Part shown: in pieces, positions 42,143 to 53,205 of the stretch
Position numbering within the stretch: the stretch's first letter is position 1
Layout of the letters: the number at the start of each line of letters is the position of its first letter
NCBI RefSeq assembly: GCF_900109465.1
Contig: NZ_FOAZ01000001.1
Span: 690,833 to 754,832, forward strand
Source of the DNA: Streptacidiphilus jiangxiensis
Lineage (GTDB): Bacteria; Actinomycetota; Actinomycetes; Streptomycetales; Streptomycetaceae
Direction: 5' to 3'
Length of the DNA: 64,000 nt
The notes under the pieces: generated by a model
Told to the model about the DNA's origin: nothing
Seen by the model: the letters and a program-made list of their open reading frames with translations, nothing else
Databases searched by the model: none
Program-made: the position numbers and the translations under genes

Positions 42143-42877
42143 ATGTCGCATCGACGCTTCACCGTTCGCGGAGCCGCCGTGCTCCTCGGGCTCCTGAGCG
42201 GCGCCCTTCCGATCGCCACGGCCCAGGCGGCCACGGCTGCCCCCGCTTTCGCGCCTCCGGTCACGGTGGCCACCGACGCCTCCACCTACGCCTACGGCGC
42301 CTGGGCGAAGGTCACCGTCCATGTCGGGGCCGACACCGCGGGTGCCGGCGCCTCCGCGACGATCGTCGCGGACTCGGTGAACGCCCTCCGGCCGGTGGTC
42401 AAGAGCGGGGCCGTCGACGCCAAGGGGGACGTCGTCGCGTACTTCCACCTCTACAAGGACACCACGTTCCACGTCACCGGGTGGGACGTGGCCGGCGGGT
42501 GGAACACGGTGTCGCGCTCCGTCGGCGTCCATGTCGGGCTGAACGAGCGGTTGGGCGGCTACTACCGGAGCACCCACATCGGGCGGACGCCCTATCGGGT
42601 CTTCCGTGCCTGGAGCAACGTCCAGCTCGGTGTCGTGGTGGCCCCGGACAAGTCGACGCAGTCCGTGGTCTTCCGCGTGCAGGAGTACATCCGCGGGGCC
42701 TGGCGCACCATCTCCACCAACCGGTCCCTGCCGCTCGACGGGGCTGAGACGGGGATCATCCTGTTGCTCGACAACTCGCAGACGGGCCACCTGTACCGGT
42801 TCGACGTCCACTACGCGGGCGACGAGGAGAACGCCGCCACGGACGGTGCCTGGCTGTACTACACCGTCCGCGGCTGA
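42143..42877 (+). CDS. Small secreted protein of unknown function
   Basis: A 244-residue exported protein with a Sec signal (about 1-35; VLLGLLSGALPIATAQAATA). The mature region is beta-rich with Ig-like character: YAYGAWAKVTVHVGAD, then YFHLYKDTTFHVTGWD, then a C-terminal block with VFRVQEYIRGAWRT and YRFDVHYAGDEENA. It has no cysteine in the mature part and no catalytic motif. ATG 42143 follows TGAGGA. It is divergent from the kinase gene; only 178 bp separate the two starts. A role in adhesion or wall binding is possible but unsupported. Confidence 0.75.
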   Translation: MSHRRFTVRGAAVLLGLLSGALPIATAQAATAAPAFAPPVTVATDASTYAYGAWAKVTVHVGADTAGAGASATIVADSVNALRPVVKSGAVDAKGDVVAYFHLYKDTTFHVTGWDVAGGWNTVSRSVGVHVGLNERLGGYYRSTHIGRTPYRVFRAWSNVQLGVVVAPDKSTQSVVFRVQEYIRGAWRTISTNRSLPLDGAETGIILLLDNSQTGHLYRFDVHYAGDEENAATDGAWLYYTVRG

Positions 42878-42897
42878 GCGCCCCCGCGTCGTCCGGC

Positions 42898-44781
42898 CTA
42901 CACCAGACTCTCCCTCCAGGCCTGGTGCAGGCTGGCGAAGCGGCCCGTGCCGGAGATGAGGTCGGCCGGGGTGCCGTCCTCGACGACGTTGCCCTGGTCC
43001 ATGACCAGGACGCGGTCGGCGATCTCCACCGTCGAGAGGCGGTGGGCGATGATGACAGCGGTGCGGCCGGCCAGGACGGTGGACATGGCGCGCTGGACCG
43101 CCTGCTCGCCGGGGATGTCCAGGGAGGACGTGGCCTCGTCGAGGATCAGCACCGCCGGGTCCGCCAGCAGGGCGCGGGCGAAGGCGACCAGCTGGCGCTG
43201 GCCGGCGGAGATCCGGCCACCGCGCTTGCGGACGTCGGTGTCGAAGCCCTCCGGGAGCTCGGCGATGAACTCGTAGGCACCGATGGCCTTCGCCGCCGCC
43301 TCGATCTCCTCGCGCGTCGCGTCCGGGCGGCCGATCGCGATGTTCTCCGCGACCGTGCCCGAGAAGAGGAACGACTCCTGCGTCACCATGACGACGCCGC
43401 GCCGCAGTTCGGGCGTGGGCAGGGAGCGCAGGTCCACGCCGTCGAGGGTGACCTGGCCCTCGCTCGGGTCGTAGAACCGGGCCAGCAGCTTGGCCAGGGT
43501 GGACTTGCCCGCGCCTGTCGCGCCGACCACGGCGACGCTCTGGCCGGCCGGGATCCGCAGGTCGAAGCGGGGCAGGATCTGCTTGCCCGTCCGGTAGGAG
43601 AAGGCGACGCCGTCGAAGTCGACGGTGCGGCCCGGGATCGCGCCCTCCGCCTTGGCGGGCAGCTCGGCCGGCTCGGCCGGCTCCGGGACGGACGGCTCGT
43701 GGGCCAGCAGGCCCGCGATCTTCTCCAGCGCGGCCGAGGCCGACTGGTAGCTGTTCAGGAACATCGCCACCTGGTCGACCGGGTCGAACAGGCGCCGCAG
43801 GTACAGCACGAAGGCCGCCAGCACACCCAGCTCCAGGCTGCCCTGGGTGACCAGGAACGCGCCCCAGATCACGATGCCGGTGATCCAGATGTTCGCCGTG
43901 GCCCGGGCAGTGGCGACGAAGCGCGCCATCGACAGCAGGCCCTGGGCGTTGGAGTCCGCGTACTGGCCGTTGGAGACGGCGAACGCCGACTCGTTGGCCG
44001 CCTCGCGGCGGAAGGCCTGCACCGGGCGGATGCCGTTCATGGTCTCGGTGAAGCGCACGATGACCTGGGCCACCGCGGTGCGCGACCGCCGGAAGATGAC
44101 CTGCGAGCGGCGCCGGTAGCCGCGCGTGAACAGGTAGATCGGCAGGGCCGAGGCCAGCGAGGCCAGGCCCAGGCGCCAGTCCATGACGATCAGCACGACG
44201 CTGATGTAGAACACCGAGAGGATGACCGACAGCAGCTCCTGCAGACCCTCGTTGAGCAGCTCGCGCACCGTGTCGACGTCGCTGGTGGCGCGGGAGATGA
44301 TCCGGCCGGAGGTGTAGCGCTCGTGGAAGTCCAGCGAGAGGGCCTGCGCGTGGCGGAAGATGCGGCGGCGCATCTCCAGCAGGATCGCCTGGTTGACCAC
44401 TCCGGAGAGCCGGATGAAGCTGCGCTGGAGCAGCGTGGCCAGGGCCGCGCAGCCGAGGTAGCCGGCCGTCACCGCGATGAGCGGGCCGGCGTCGTGGTCC
44501 CGCAGCGCGGGGATGCCGCGGTCGATGGCGTAGGAGACCAGCAGCGGGCCGACCTGCAGCGCCGCCTGCTGGACGGTGATCATCACCATGGCCACGACGA
44601 TCCGGGCCTTGTGCGGGCCGAGCAGCGAGCGCAGCAGCGCGCGTGGGGCGCCCGGCGGGACGGGGATGTCCTCGGCCTCACCGCTCGGGGCGGGGACGCG
44701 GTCCTCCTCGGGGAGCAGTGCGTCGGGGGACGGGCCCTGTTCCTCCAGGGCCAGACTCTCCTCGGTCTCGGTGACGCTCAT
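42898..44781 (-). CDS. ABC exporter half-transporter, subunit with canonical catalytic Glu
   Basis: A 627-residue protein with a six-helix type-IV exporter membrane domain (about 60-350) and an ATPase domain (about 385-620): Walker A GATGAGKSTLAK, a variant signature ISAGQRQLVAFARALL, Walker B plus Glu in AVLILDEATSSLD, and the His switch IIAHRLST. It starts ATG 44781, overlapping the stop of the partner gene (ATGA). Together with the upstream half-transporter it forms a heterodimer, where this subunit supplies the canonical Walker B Glu but a non-canonical signature. The substrate is unknown; drugs, lipids or peptides are typical for the family. Confidence 0.94.
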   Translation of the reverse strand: MSVTETEESLALEEQGPSPDALLPEEDRVPAPSGEAEDIPVPPGAPRALLRSLLGPHKARIVVAMVMITVQQAALQVGPLLVSYAIDRGIPALRDHDAGPLIAVTAGYLGCAALATLLQRSFIRLSGVVNQAILLEMRRRIFRHAQALSLDFHERYTSGRIISRATSDVDTVRELLNEGLQELLSVILSVFYISVVLIVMDWRLGLASLASALPIYLFTRGYRRRSQVIFRRSRTAVAQVIVRFTETMNGIRPVQAFRREAANESAFAVSNGQYADSNAQGLLSMARFVATARATANIWITGIVIWGAFLVTQGSLELGVLAAFVLYLRRLFDPVDQVAMFLNSYQSASAALEKIAGLLAHEPSVPEPAEPAELPAKAEGAIPGRTVDFDGVAFSYRTGKQILPRFDLRIPAGQSVAVVGATGAGKSTLAKLLARFYDPSEGQVTLDGVDLRSLPTPELRRGVVMVTQESFLFSGTVAENIAIGRPDATREEIEAAAKAIGAYEFIAELPEGFDTDVRKRGGRISAGQRQLVAFARALLADPAVLILDEATSSLDIPGEQAVQRAMSTVLAGRTAVIIAHRLSTVEIADRVLVMDQGNVVEDGTPADLISGTGRFASLHQAWRESLV

Positions 44782-46634
44782 CGCACCAGGCTCCCGTCCT
44801 CGGCTCGCTCGCCCGACATCAGCTCCCGGTAGTCCGGGCTCGACTCCAGCAGTTCGTGGTGGGTGCCGACCGCCGTGATCCGGCCGTCTGCCAGCAGTGC
44901 CACCCGGTCGGCCAGCAGTACCGTGCTCGGCCGGTGGGCGACGACCAGTGCCGTCGTGTCGGACAGCACCTGCCGCAGCGCCTGCTCGACCAGCGCTTCG
45001 GTGTGCACGTCCAGCGCCGAGAGCGGGTCGTCCAGCACCAGGAACTCCGGCGCGCCGACGACCGCGCGGGCCAGCGCGAGGCGCTGGCGCTGGCCGCCGG
45101 ACAGGCTGAGGCCCTGCTCGCCGACCTGGGTGTCCACGCCCTCGGGCAGGGTGCGGACGAACTGGGCCTGGGCCACGTCCAGGGCCCGGTCCAGCGCCTC
45201 GGCGGGTGCGTCCGGCGCGCCCATCAGCACGTTCTCGCTGACGGAGGCGGAGAAGAGCGTCGGCTCCTCGAAGGCCATGGAGACCAGCTCGCGCAGCCGC
45301 GCGCGCGGGATCTCGCGGATGTCCTGGCCGTCGAGGGTGATCCGGCCGCTGTCGATCTCGTAGAGGCGGGGGAGCAGCGCGGTCAGCGTGGTCTTGCCGC
45401 TGCCCGTCAGGCCGACCAGGGCCATGGTCTCGCCGGAGCGGATGTGCAGGTCGAGGCCGCTCAGCAGGTCGGGCGAGCCGGCCGGGGCGTCCGGGTAGCG
45501 GAAGCGGACGCCGGTGAGGCGGATGCCGTCACGGGCCGGCTGCTCGGTGGAGGCCGTTCCGGAGGTGGCGGCTTCGGTGGTGGGGGTTCCGGAGGCGGCG
45601 CGGGCCTCGTCCTCGGCGTCGGCCGGGCGGGCGTCCAGGACCTCGAAGAAACGATCCGTCGCGGTGGCCGCCTCGTTGCTGTAGGCCAGCAGCCAGCCGA
45701 GCGACTCCACCGGCCAGCGCAGCGACAGCGCCGTCGACAGGAAGCCGACCAGGGTGCCCGCCGTGGTGCTGCCGTGGGCGACCTGGACGACGCCGACGGC
45801 GAGCGAGACGCCGAGCGCCAGCTCGGGCAGGCCGACGATGACCGCCCACAGGTCGGCCAGCAGCCGGGCCTTCTTCAGCTCGGTCTCGCGCAGCAGCTCG
45901 GCCTGGGCCCGGTAGCGGGCGGCCATGGTGCGGTGCCGGCCGAAGGACTTGAGGATCCGGATGCCCAGCACGGACTCCTCCAGCACCGTGGCCAGGTCTC
46001 CGTTCTGGTCCTGCGAGAGGCGGGAGGCGGCCGAGTAACGGCGCTCGAACCAGGAGCACAGGACGATCAGCGGCACCGCCGGCAGTACCGTGATCAGCGC
46101 CAGCTGCCAGTCCAGGCTGAACATGATGCCGATCCCGGTGAGGAAGACCATCGAGTTGACGATCAGGAAGATCAGCGGGAAGGCCAGGAAGAGCCGGATG
46201 GTGTACATGTCCGACGTCGCCCGTGACAGCAGCTGGCCGGAGGCCCAGCGGTCGTGGAAGGAGACCGGCAGCCGCTGCAGCCTGGCGTAGAGGTCGGCGC
46301 GCATGCGCCGTTCGACGCTCGCCAGCGGGCGGGCGACCAGCAGGCGGCGCATGCCGAACAGGCCCGCCTCCAGCAGGCCGAGCACCAGCAGCAGGACGCC
46401 CTGCTGCCACAGGCCGGCGGTGTCCCGGTGGGCGACCGGGCCGTCGACGATGGACTTCAGGACCAGCGGGATGACCAGAGCCGAGAGCGAGGCGAGCAGC
46501 GCCGCGACCGTGGAGCCGAACAGGAACCAGCGGATCTGCCGGACGTACGGCCACAGCCGCAGCAGCGAGCGGATCGCGCTGTGCTGCGGTGGAGGTTGGC
46601 GGGGGGTGCTGGGGGCTTGCGGCTGCGTCGACAC
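44778..46634 (-). CDS. ABC exporter half-transporter, subunit with degenerate Walker B
   Basis: A 618-residue half-transporter: six-helix membrane domain (about 25-330), ATPase domain (about 370-600) with Walker A GLTGSGKTTLTA, canonical signature SLSGGQRQRLALARA, and Walker B LVLDDPLSALD, where Asp replaces the catalytic Glu. This is the hallmark of a degenerate site in asymmetric heterodimeric exporters, complementing the partner's features. The GTG start at 46634 is preceded at once by AAAGG, closer than usual. It is the first gene of the pair. Confidence 0.94.
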   Translation of the reverse strand: MSTQPQAPSTPRQPPPQHSAIRSLLRLWPYVRQIRWFLFGSTVAALLASLSALVIPLVLKSIVDGPVAHRDTAGLWQQGVLLLVLGLLEAGLFGMRRLLVARPLASVERRMRADLYARLQRLPVSFHDRWASGQLLSRATSDMYTIRLFLAFPLIFLIVNSMVFLTGIGIMFSLDWQLALITVLPAVPLIVLCSWFERRYSAASRLSQDQNGDLATVLEESVLGIRILKSFGRHRTMAARYRAQAELLRETELKKARLLADLWAVIVGLPELALGVSLAVGVVQVAHGSTTAGTLVGFLSTALSLRWPVESLGWLLAYSNEAATATDRFFEVLDARPADAEDEARAASGTPTTEAATSGTASTEQPARDGIRLTGVRFRYPDAPAGSPDLLSGLDLHIRSGETMALVGLTGSGKTTLTALLPRLYEIDSGRITLDGQDIREIPRARLRELVSMAFEEPTLFSASVSENVLMGAPDAPAEALDRALDVAQAQFVRTLPEGVDTQVGEQGLSLSGGQRQRLALARAVVGAPEFLVLDDPLSALDVHTEALVEQALRQVLSDTTALVVAHRPSTVLLADRVALLADGRITAVGTHHELLESSPDYRELMSGERAEDGSLVR

Positions 46635-46714
46635 CTTTCGGACTGTAGACGGAGGGACTGACAGCCCTCATCCCAATTTCCGCCCCTTACAGGGTGCCCG
46701 TCGCACCTCCGGCC

Positions 46715-47413
46715 TCAGCCGGACAGATGAACCAGGACATTTCCACTCCCGTCGACCACATCCATGCTCGTGATGTCGGACGATCCGATCGAGGTGGACG
46801 CGGGCACGGTGGTCGCCGCGCTGTACCCGGACCCCCAGGTCCCGGCCGTCTCGGTGCGTCCGTCACGGGCGTGGACGACCAGGTGGCAGGTGATCCCGAA
46901 GGGCAGGTTGCCCAGCTTGAGCTGCACCTGGGTGCCCCAGTTCTCCGGGGTCAGCGCGGCCGCCGCGGTGACGTGCGTGCGCGCGTCGACCGCGCTCACC
47001 GTCGTGGCGGCACTCACGGGTGTGGTGCCACCCGGGTGCGCGCCCCCCACGTACACCCATGCGCCGACGGCTGCTGCCGCTCCGGCCAGCGCCACCCCGG
47101 CCGAGACCAGCATGCGGCGCCTGGGGCGCCGGTGTGCGGGGGCGGGCCGTGGCGGGCGCGCCGGTTCGGGGGGAGTCGCCCGGGGGGCCTCCGACGGGTG
47201 CGGCGCGGTGAGGGTCTGCGCCGTCTCCGCGGTCTCGTCCAGCTCCTCGAACGGCGTCCGCCGCAGCAGCCCCGGCAGCGGCGCCATCGCGACCAGCTCC
47301 GCCTGGCAGTCGGCGCAGCCGGCGACGTGCGCCTCCAGCTCCGTCCGCTCCTGGGGATCGAGGGCCCCGAGCAGGTAGGCGCCGAGCTGGACGCTCTCCT
47401 GGCATGTCGTCAT
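46715..47413 (-). CDS. Zinc-binding anti-sigma factor (ZAS type), membrane-anchored
   Basis: A 232-residue protein. Residues about 1-45 form a zinc anti-sigma domain with the H..GC..C pattern (HVAGCADCQAEL) plus an N-terminal Cys. A Pro-rich linker leads to one membrane helix (about 101-121; LVSAGVALAGAAAAVGAWVYV) and an extracytoplasmic beta domain (about 130-232; VQLKLGNLPFGITCHL). It probably holds the co-encoded sigma factor at the membrane until an outside signal arrives. The start ATG 47413 overlaps the sigma stop (ATGA), ensuring matched synthesis. Confidence 0.9.
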   Translation of the reverse strand: MTTCQESVQLGAYLLGALDPQERTELEAHVAGCADCQAELVAMAPLPGLLRRTPFEELDETAETAQTLTAPHPSEAPRATPPEPARPPRPAPAHRRPRRRMLVSAGVALAGAAAAVGAWVYVGGAHPGGTTPVSAATTVSAVDARTHVTAAAALTPENWGTQVQLKLGNLPFGITCHLVVHARDGRTETAGTWGSGYSAATTVPASTSIGSSDITSMDVVDGSGNVLVHLSG

Positions 47414-47943
47414 CGGGATGTCACTCCTCTCTCCTCCAGAACGTTCCGCAGCGCCCGCAGCCCGTAGTAGCAGCGCGATTTGACCGTGCCGGGCGGGATG
47501 CCCAGGTGCTCGGCGGTCTCCGCGACGCTGCGGCGCAGGTAGTAGACCTCGATCAGTACCTCGCGCTGCTCGGTGCGGAGACCGCGCATGGCCTCCAGCA
47601 GTTGCCAGCGCTCCAGCATCCGGTCCAGCTCCGCCTCGCCGTCCGCGTCGGCGAAGCCCCCGCCGTCGTCGTCCGGTAAGGGCGCCTCCGCCGGCCGTGC
47701 GCGGGCCCGGCGGAAGGCCGAGACCGTGAGGTTGTGCGCGACGGTGTGCAGCCAGGGCGCGGCCCGGTCCAGATCGAGCGCGTCCCGGTGCTGCCAGGCC
47801 CGCAGGAAGGTCTCCTGGGTCAGGTCCTCCGCGCGCTGGTAGTCGCCGTGGACCAGCCGCAGGACGTGACCCAGCACCGACCGTCCGTACCGCGCGTACA
47901 GCGCGGCGAGGAAGGCCGCGTCACCGGTCGGCGCGGAGTCCAT
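47410..47943 (-). CDS. ECF-type RNA polymerase sigma factor (contains a TTA codon)
   Basis: A 177-residue sigma-70 family member of the extracytoplasmic-function group. Region 2 (about 10-75) has YQRAEDLTQETFLRAWQ; region 4 (about 115-170) has REVLIEVYYLRRSVAETAEHL and GTVKSRCYYGLRALR. Codon 89 is TTA (47677-47679), a leucine codon read by the bldA tRNA in Streptomyces, so full translation may be limited to late or developmental growth. ATG 47943 has GGAGG abutting it; a GTG six codons upstream is possible. Its partner anti-sigma gene follows with a 4-bp overlap. Confidence 0.92.
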   Translation of the reverse strand: MDSAPTGDAAFLAALYARYGRSVLGHVLRLVHGDYQRAEDLTQETFLRAWQHRDALDLDRAAPWLHTVAHNLTVSAFRRARARPAEAPLPDDDGGGFADADGEAELDRMLERWQLLEAMRGLRTEQREVLIEVYYLRRSVAETAEHLGIPPGTVKSRCYYGLRALRNVLEERGVTSR

Positions 47944-48049
47944 ACCTCCAGTACGCACTTCATGACGACTTGGTTCAAGTTGCACGGCCAGGGGCGCGAG
48001 GAACTGCGCGACCATCCCCCAGCCTTCGGCCGGGGGACCCCATCCCGGG

Positions 48050-50383
<2,334 letters not shown>

Positions 50384-50503
50384 CGACAGCACCTCCCCGT
50401 TCCCGGTGGACGTCCCGATCCTCCGGCTTACGGATAGGTTCCCCACGAGCAGGTGGTTGCACCATCAACAGCCCCGGCCCGACCCGAATGCCCGTGTCGT
50501 CCC

Positions 50504-50537
50504 CCTTCACTCCTCGTTGATCAACGAGGAGTGAAGG
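50504..50537. promoter_or_regulatory. 34-bp perfect palindrome upstream of the first L,D-transpeptidase
   Basis: Two perfect 17-bp arms meet with no spacer at 50520/50521 (core CTCGTTGATCAACGAG). The palindrome lies between glgX and the plus-strand L,D-transpeptidase gene, 18 bp before its chosen start. It could be an operator for a dimeric regulator, or a hairpin that hides the ribosome-binding region. Confidence 0.65.
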
Positions 50538-50554
50538 CGAGCGAGGAGCGTGGT

Positions 50555-51754
50555 GTGGCCGTGGGTGCGTGGGCGGGACGAGTCAAGCGGGTGGGGCGGG
50601 ACGTGCTCCTCCCGGGCCTGATGGTGGGCCTGCTGGTGACCGGCTGCTCGGGGGGCTCGTCCGGTTCCAGCTCGGACGCGGCACGGGTCTCCGCGGCGCA
50701 GGTCACCCTCACGCCCGGCGACGGCGCCGCGGAGGTGCCCGCGCAGGGAGGGGTCTTCGCCCAGGTCCGCGCCGGCCGGCTCACCTCCGTGCACCTGAAG
50801 GACGCTGACGGTCAGGAGATCGCGGGCGCGGTCAGCGCGGACGGGAGCACCTGGAGCCCCACCGGCAAGCTGCTGCCGGAGACCCGTTACACGCTCGACG
50901 CGCTGGCCGTCGACAAGGACGGCCTGCAGGCAGCCAAGCATGCCTCGTTCACCACGTTCGTGCCGAAGAACACCTTCATCGGCTTCTACAACGCGGTGGA
51001 CCGCAGCACCGTCGGTGTCGGCTTCATCGTGCAGATCCGGTTCAACCGCCCGATCGCGGACCGTGCCGCGGTGCAGAACGCGATCAGCGTCACCGCGAAG
51101 CCGGCCGTCCCGATCGTCGCCCACTGGTTCGGCAACCAGCGGGTCGACTTCCGCCCCGAGCACTACTGGGCGCCGAACACGCAGGTCACCCTGGGCCTGC
51201 ACCTGAAGCACGTCGAGGGCGCGCCCGGCGTCTACGGCACGCAGGACAAGGCGATCGGCTTCACCGTCGGCCGCAGCCAGATCAGCACGGCCGACACCGA
51301 CGCGGACACCCTCACGGTCGTCCGCGACGGACAGACCCTGCGCACCCTCTACATCTCCGCCGGCGGGCCGGGGCACTCCACCTACGACGGCGTCATGGTC
51401 ATCTCCGAGCAGGACCAGGTGACCCGGATGGACTCGCACACCGTCGGCCTCGGCAGCGAGTACGACATCCCGGCCGTCCCGCACGCGATGCGGCTGACCG
51501 ACTCGGGCACGTTCGTCCACGGCGTCTACTGGCGCCCGGAGTCCGTCTTCGGCCGGGTCAACACCAGCCACGGCTGCATCGGCATGTACGACGTCCCGGG
51601 CGGAGAGTCCGGCTCGACGCCGGCGGGTTGGTTCTTCGACCACTCGATGGTCGGCGACGTGGTCCAGGTCACCGGTTCCTCCGGCGACCAGGTCTCGCCG
51701 GACAACGGTATGAGCGGCTGGAACATGACCTGGAAGCAGTGGACGGCAGGGTAG
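50555..51754 (+). CDS. L,D-transpeptidase lipoprotein (first of a tandem pair)
   Basis: A 399-residue exported enzyme that forms 3-3 peptidoglycan cross-links. A lipobox (LLVTGCSGG, Cys about residue 30) marks membrane anchoring. Two Ig-like domains (about 45-250) precede the YkuD catalytic domain, with HGVYW and the catalytic motif NTSHGCIGMYD. The C-terminus is Trp-rich (SGWNMTWKQW). GTG 50555 is chosen for GAGGAG six bases upstream; GTG 50531 lies within the 34-bp palindrome with no proper spacing. It is about half identical by eye to the next gene, so the pair arose by duplication. Confidence 0.93.
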   Translation: MAVGAWAGRVKRVGRDVLLPGLMVGLLVTGCSGGSSGSSSDAARVSAAQVTLTPGDGAAEVPAQGGVFAQVRAGRLTSVHLKDADGQEIAGAVSADGSTWSPTGKLLPETRYTLDALAVDKDGLQAAKHASFTTFVPKNTFIGFYNAVDRSTVGVGFIVQIRFNRPIADRAAVQNAISVTAKPAVPIVAHWFGNQRVDFRPEHYWAPNTQVTLGLHLKHVEGAPGVYGTQDKAIGFTVGRSQISTADTDADTLTVVRDGQTLRTLYISAGGPGHSTYDGVMVISEQDQVTRMDSHTVGLGSEYDIPAVPHAMRLTDSGTFVHGVYWRPESVFGRVNTSHGCIGMYDVPGGESGSTPAGWFFDHSMVGDVVQVTGSSGDQVSPDNGMSGWNMTWKQWTAG

Positions 51755-51894
51755 TTGGTCCGGTGGACCGGGCCGGTGCAACCTTTCCCGACGCCTGCGG
51801 CGTCTGACTCTCGGGGACCACACAGGTGGGCGGGATATGCTCGCGGATGCCCCGATCAGGGACATAAGGGGCCACACCGGGAGGGGAGAGACGG

Positions 51895-53112
51895 TTGTTC
51901 GCGCACGGCAAGGTTCGGCGGGTTCTGCTCGGGATGGCGACGGGCGCCGCGATACTCGCGGCCAGCGCTTGCGGTGGGACCGGCGCCGCCAAGGGCCATC
52001 CCGGCGGGGCCGGCGCGAGCTCGTCCGCGGAGGCCAACTCCGCTGCCACGGTGACGATCCTGCCCAAGAACGGGTCGACCGGGGTCGACACCAGCAACAC
52101 CCTCAAGGTCAGCGCGGCACAGGGCAAGCTGACCCAGGTCGCCGTGACCGGTGACGACGGCAGCACCGTCGACGGCTCCATAGCCGGGGACGGCAGCGGC
52201 TGGACCCCGTCCGGCACCCTGCACACCGGCACCAAGTACAGCGTCGTGGCCACGGCCACCGACGCGCAGGGCCAGAGCGTCACCGACCGTTCCAGCTTCA
52301 CGACGCTGACCCCGTCGGCGACCGACATCGCGAACTTCAACGTCGATCCGGGCGCGACCTACGGCGTCGGCATGGAGGTCTCGCTCAACTTCACCTCCGC
52401 CGTCGCCGACACCTACAAGGCCTCCGTCCTCAAGGCGATCACCGTCACGGCCGACCCGAACGTGGACGTCGAGGGCCACTGGTTCGGCGACTCCCGCGTC
52501 GACTTCCGTCCGCAGCAGTACTGGGCCCCGGGCACCAAGGTCACCCTGCACCTGCACCTGGACGGCGTGCGGACCGGCCAGCGCGGCTACGGCAAGCAGA
52601 ACAAGGACGTCAGCTTCACCATCGGCCGCTACCAGGTCAGCGTCGCGGACAACAACGCGCACACGCTCACCGTCTACCAGGCGCCGGGCGTGGTGCTGAA
52701 GAAGCTGCCGGCCAGCCTCGGCGACGCGGACCACACCACGTACAACGGCAAGATGGTGATCATCGAGAAGGACCCGACCGAGGACATGAACTCGCAGACG
52801 GTCGGTCTCGGGAACGCCTACCGCATCAAGGACGTCCCGCACGCGATGCGACTGACGACCTCGGGCACCTTCGTGCACGGCAACTACTGGCGTCCGGCCT
52901 CGACGTTCGGCAGCGAGAACACCAGCCACGGCTGCGTGGGCCTGCAGGACGTCAAGGGTGGCGGCGACGGCACCACACCGGCGGCGTGGTTCTACAACCA
53001 CTCGCTGCTGGGCGACGTGGTCCAGGTGGTCAACTCCCCGGACAGGATCGTGCAGCCGGACAACGGCCTGAACGGCTGGAACATGAGCTGGTCGTCCTGG
53101 ACCTCCAACTGA
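51895..53112 (+). CDS. L,D-transpeptidase lipoprotein (second of a tandem pair)
   Basis: A 405-residue paralogue of the preceding gene with the same order: lipobox (LAASACGG), Ig-like domains (about 50-260; GHWFGDSRVDFRPQQYW matches HWFGNQRVDFRPEHYW in the first) and a YkuD domain with FVHGNYW and NTSHGCVGLQD (catalytic Cys), ending NGWNMSWSSW. It starts at TTG 51895 with GGGAGGGGAGAG just upstream. 140 bp separate it from the first gene and a terminator follows it, so it may have its own promoter. The two enzymes may differ in growth phase or substrate. Confidence 0.93.
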   Translation: MFAHGKVRRVLLGMATGAAILAASACGGTGAAKGHPGGAGASSSAEANSAATVTILPKNGSTGVDTSNTLKVSAAQGKLTQVAVTGDDGSTVDGSIAGDGSGWTPSGTLHTGTKYSVVATATDAQGQSVTDRSSFTTLTPSATDIANFNVDPGATYGVGMEVSLNFTSAVADTYKASVLKAITVTADPNVDVEGHWFGDSRVDFRPQQYWAPGTKVTLHLHLDGVRTGQRGYGKQNKDVSFTIGRYQVSVADNNAHTLTVYQAPGVVLKKLPASLGDADHTTYNGKMVIIEKDPTEDMNSQTVGLGNAYRIKDVPHAMRLTTSGTFVHGNYWRPASTFGSENTSHGCVGLQDVKGGGDGTTPAAWFYNHSLLGDVVQVVNSPDRIVQPDNGLNGWNMSWSSWTSN

Positions 53113-53132
53113 TCCGCGACCTCGTGTGATCC

Positions 53133-53156
53133 GGGCCACCGCGTTCGCGGTGGCCC
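53133..53156 (+). terminator. Terminator after the second L,D-transpeptidase
   Basis: A perfect 10-bp stem (GGGCCACCGC / GCGGTGGCCC) with a GTTC loop begins 20 bp after the stop at 53112. Confidence 0.8.
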
Positions 53157-53205
53157 GCTCGCGTTAACATCGGTTCACTCAACGTCCCGCCAGGGAGGCA
53201 CACAG

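Noticed and set aside
41964..42285. N-terminal extension of the Ser/Thr kinase
   Set aside because: The kinase fold begins right after GTG 41964, which has a good ribosome site; the extension overlaps the divergent secreted-protein gene and promoter.
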